The position numbers were made by a program, and so were the translations under genes. 35,433 nt of DNA from an uncultured Bacteroidota bacterium (lineage in GTDB: Bacteria > Bacteroidota > Ignavibacteria > UBA10030 > UBA8401), in contig CALETH010000083.1 in NCBI GenBank assembly GCA_937920105.1, positions 1 through 35,433 on the forward strand, in the 5' to 3' direction. The notes beneath the pieces were generated by a model. It ran no database searches. It saw only the letters and a program-made list of their open reading frames with translations, and had not been told where the DNA came from. Shown here one piece after another: positions 33,803 through 35,433 of the stretch. Position 1 is the first letter of the stretch. Each line of letters starts with the position of its first letter.

Positions 33803-33880
33803 CCCCTCCTATTTAGGAGGGGTTAGGGGTGGTCAAAAATTTACAAGCGACCACCCTTTAATTCCCTCCTTAAAGGAGGG
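33803..33880. repeat. Three consecutive palindromes between atpC and alr
   Basis: CCCCTCCT/AGGAGGGG (33803-33822), GGGTGGTC/GACCACCC (33827-33856) and CCCTCCT/AGGAGGG (33864-33880) form three hairpins in a row, with GGTTAGGGGTGGTC between. This composite resembles dispersed repeats of Bacteroidota intergenic regions. Confidence 0.7.
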
Positions 33881-33900
33881 AAAATTTTTCTATCAATACC

Positions 33901-33987
33901 ATCTTGGTAATCATATAAATCATGGTCTATCTTGGCAATCATATAATCCTGAAAATCATGGTAATCATACAATCCTATAAATCAAGG
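33901..33987. repeat. CTTGGTAATC-family repeat array beside the atpC stop
   Basis: Unit ATCTTGGTAATCATATAAAT then CATGGTC is followed by ATCTTGGCAATCATATAATC and further AATC words (AATCATGG, AATCATAC, AATCCTAT, AATCAAGG) at an 8-11 base step. It ends in GGTCA, where TCA is the reverse complement of the atpC stop codon TGA. Confidence 0.65.
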
Positions 33988-34398
33988 TCAATTCTTCGCA
34001 GAAACCTTCAATCTATTTATTGCACGCATTAATGCAGCACGAGCACGTTCTTGGTTAATCACTTCTTTTTTTGTTTGCAAACGTTCCTCTGCTCGCTTTT
34101 TTGCTTCTTCTGCTCGTTGTTTATTTATTTCTTCTGCGGATTCTGCCGTTTCTGCAAGAAGAATAACTTTATTATTATTGACTTCTACAAAACCACCACT
34201 GGTTGCAAAAAATTTTTGCTTTCCACCAGAATCTATCACCTTCACCTCTCCAATACCAATGGTAGAAAGCAATGGTGCGTGATTATGAAGAACTTGAAAA
34301 CTTCCCATTGTTCCGGGAGCCGTAAAACTTTGCACTTCTCCGGAAAAAATTGTTTTCGTTGGCGTTACAACATCAAGAGTGAAATTTTTTGTGGACAT
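33988..34398 (-). CDS. atpC: F-type ATP synthase subunit epsilon
   Basis: AtpC is the epsilon subunit of the F1 sector; it couples the central stalk to the ring and can restrain ATP hydrolysis. The N-terminal beta-sandwich shows LDVVTPTKTIFSGEVQSFTAPGTMGSFQVLHNHAPLLSTIGIGEV and FATSGGFVEVNNNKVILLAE. The helical hairpin (INKQRAEEAKKRAEERLQ...RAALMRAINRLKVSAKN) follows. Length 136 is normal. Usually atpD lies directly upstream; here the next gene upstream is a methyltransferase with a 183-base gap, so atpC stands alone in this window. Confidence 0.95.
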   Translation of the reverse strand: MSTKNFTLDVVTPTKTIFSGEVQSFTAPGTMGSFQVLHNHAPLLSTIGIGEVKVIDSGGKQKFFATSGGFVEVNNNKVILLAETAESAEEINKQRAEEAKKRAEERLQTKKEVINQERARAALMRAINRLKVSAKN

Positions 34399-34446
34399 AG
34401 TTTTTTAAAATAAGAGTTATTGTGTAATATTTTTGAAATTTTTAGT

Positions 34447-34516
34447 TCGACCTCATTAGAGGTCGAAGATTTATAGCACAACAAAATTCTACAAACCTCC
34501 GACTCCTATGGAGTCG
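34447..34516. repeat. Two palindromes in the atpC-methyltransferase gap
   Basis: TCGACCTC/GAGGTCGA (34447-34466, loop ATTA) and CGACTCC/GGAGTCG (34500-34516, loop TAT). Both lie in the 183-base gap upstream of atpC. Confidence 0.65.
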
Positions 34517-34581
34517 CACAAATGAAATGAAATTTTGTTCTTAATGTAAGAATTTTTTCGCAAAATTTCTTTATATAACTA

Positions 34582-35433
34582 TCATTTATTTGGTGTAAGT
34601 AAAAATAAAAAATCCAATCCAAAATTATAAAGACCAGGAATCATGACTAAATTTCCCTGCATAAAACGATAAGAATAATACAACTGAGAATGTTTTCTCT
34701 TTTGCTCAGATATTGTGATTTCATGAAATGTTTGTTTTTCTGGTTGCGTTGAAGGAAAATAGTCTCGTTTCCAATTTTTCTTTTGCGGAAAATAACCAAT
34801 ATTTCGTAGGCCTCTTTTTATACTATATGTTTTTTTCTTCTGAATAGTAAAACCAATTTGTGTTAATAAATGTAATAACGTTTTCTTTTGAAAGAAAAAA
34901 ATATGTCCACTCTTACTACGAGCAGGAAGGTGTTCATTATTGTAAAATTTTATCAATTCACGACTATCATTAAATCCATTAGGTACAGAAAGATACACCA
35001 TACCATCTGGCTTTACAATGCGATAACTTTCTTTCAGTAAAGAAATTGGGTCAAGAACGTGTTCAATGACATTATTAATATGAACATAATCAAAAAATGA
35101 ATCAGGAAAATTAATATCAGAAAGATTTCCTTGTTGAACATTTAAATGAAGTTGCTTACGAGCAAACTCCACAGCACTTTCACCAAAATCGGTTCCATAG
35201 ACTTCCCAGATAGAATTATTTTTAATGCCATTAATAAAAAAGCCCGTTGCACATCCAACATCCAAAAATTTCCCCTGTTTTCTCCAGCGAATTAATTGTT
35301 TTGCGAACATTTTGCCTTTTTCTTCTTCTCGTTCTTTCGTCGTCAAACATTTAGAAAAGAAAAAAAAAACTCGACGAGAAAAACATTTCGAAGGATTTTC
35401 TTTTTCTTTTTCTTTTCTCCAGTGACGACCGAC
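34582..35433 (-). CDS. SAM-dependent methyltransferase (class I, Methyltransf_11/23 type), 5' end outside window
   Basis: The protein carries motif I FLDVGCATGFF, then VYGTDFGESAVEFARKQ, NLSDINFPDSFFDYVHINNVIEHVLDP and VKPDGMVYLSVPN, the standard class I order, with a C-terminal stretch including HIFFFQKKTLLHLLTQIGF. Substrate is unknown; such genes often methylate sugars or lipids in glycan clusters. The frame stays open to the window edge (35433). The first internal start candidate is TTG at 35346, which would leave only about 26 residues before motif I. Because the upstream residues (FFFSKCLTTKEREEE) resemble the usual lead-in of this family, I treat it as cut by the window. Confidence 0.8.
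   Translation of the reverse strand, partial: VGRHWRKEKEKENPSKCFSRRVFFFFSKCLTTKEREEEKGKMFAKQLIRWRKQGKFLDVGCATGFFINGIKNNSIWEVYGTDFGESAVEFARKQLHLNVQQGNLSDINFPDSFFDYVHINNVIEHVLDPISLLKESYRIVKPDGMVYLSVPNGFNDSRELIKFYNNEHLPARSKSGHIFFFQKKTLLHLLTQIGFTIQKKKTYSIKRGLRNIGYFPQKKNWKRDYFPSTQPEKQTFHEITISEQKRKHSQLYYSYRFMQGNLVMIPGLYNFGLDFLFLLTPNK

Noticed and set aside
33901..33987. Possible CRISPR array in the AATC-rich repeat block
   Set aside because: The repeated words are short (about 8-11 bases), degenerate and lack unique spacers; no cas genes are present.

Overview
The window is low-GC (by eye about one third G+C), gene-dense bacterial chromosome. Outer-membrane lipoproteins, BamD, a PorV/PorQ-like barrel, a DUF4835 protein, an FlgD-like C-terminal domain on a secreted protease, FG-GAP repeats and a YpdA-type reductase together point to the Bacteroidota/Ignavibacteria/Kapabacteria group. 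That placement is inferred from gene content; no rRNA gene is present. Both edges cut through genes: a class A penicillin-binding protein on the left and a methyltransferase on the right.

Layout. Positions 1-4065 (plus strand) hold the end of PBP1A, then dxr (isoprenoid synthesis) and rseP (intramembrane protease), closed by a strong bidirectional terminator. From 4230 to 28954 almost everything is on the minus strand. First come a stand-alone cobalamin-binding mutase subunit, maf, a small fibronectin-like protein and tRNA-Leu(GAG). A cytochrome c maturation operon follows; in transcription order it is HEFHH metalloprotease, ccmA, a CCxxC protein of unknown function, ccmB, ccmC, a membrane-anchored protein of unknown function, ccmD (42 residues), ccmE and ccmF. 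Upstream in the same direction lie an FG-GAP protein, an acyl-CoA thioesterase, bamD, a CapA-like phosphoesterase and a small lipoprotein. Next are a cysteine desulfurase enclosed by repeats, guaA with an overlapping ypdA and a metallophosphoesterase, tRNA-Thr(CGU), then an HhH/outer-membrane-barrel protein with a GT39 glycosyltransferase and a PorV-like protein. A DUF4835 gene (plus strand, 29036) diverges from that set. The right end holds rlpA, a mannose-1-phosphate guanylyltransferase, an unknown gene overlapping alr, atpC without atpD, and the methyltransferase.

The genes mostly serve envelope building (PBP1A, RseP, BamD, RlpA, Alr, GT39, barrels) and cytochrome c assembly. The most interesting unit is the ccm operon. 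Its CcmE carries Cys (CPSKY) where the classical haem-binding His is expected, no ccmG or ccmH is visible, and two uncharacterised genes are tightly coupled inside it.

Intergenic regions carry many short hairpin repeats of several families. One family, with units like CTTGGTAATC...AAGGTC, abuts or overlaps the stop codons of nifS-like, rlpA and atpC genes. The cysteine desulfurase gene is bracketed by inverted copies of this family and by hairpins of a second family. No CRISPR array, transposase, prophage or rRNA gene was seen.
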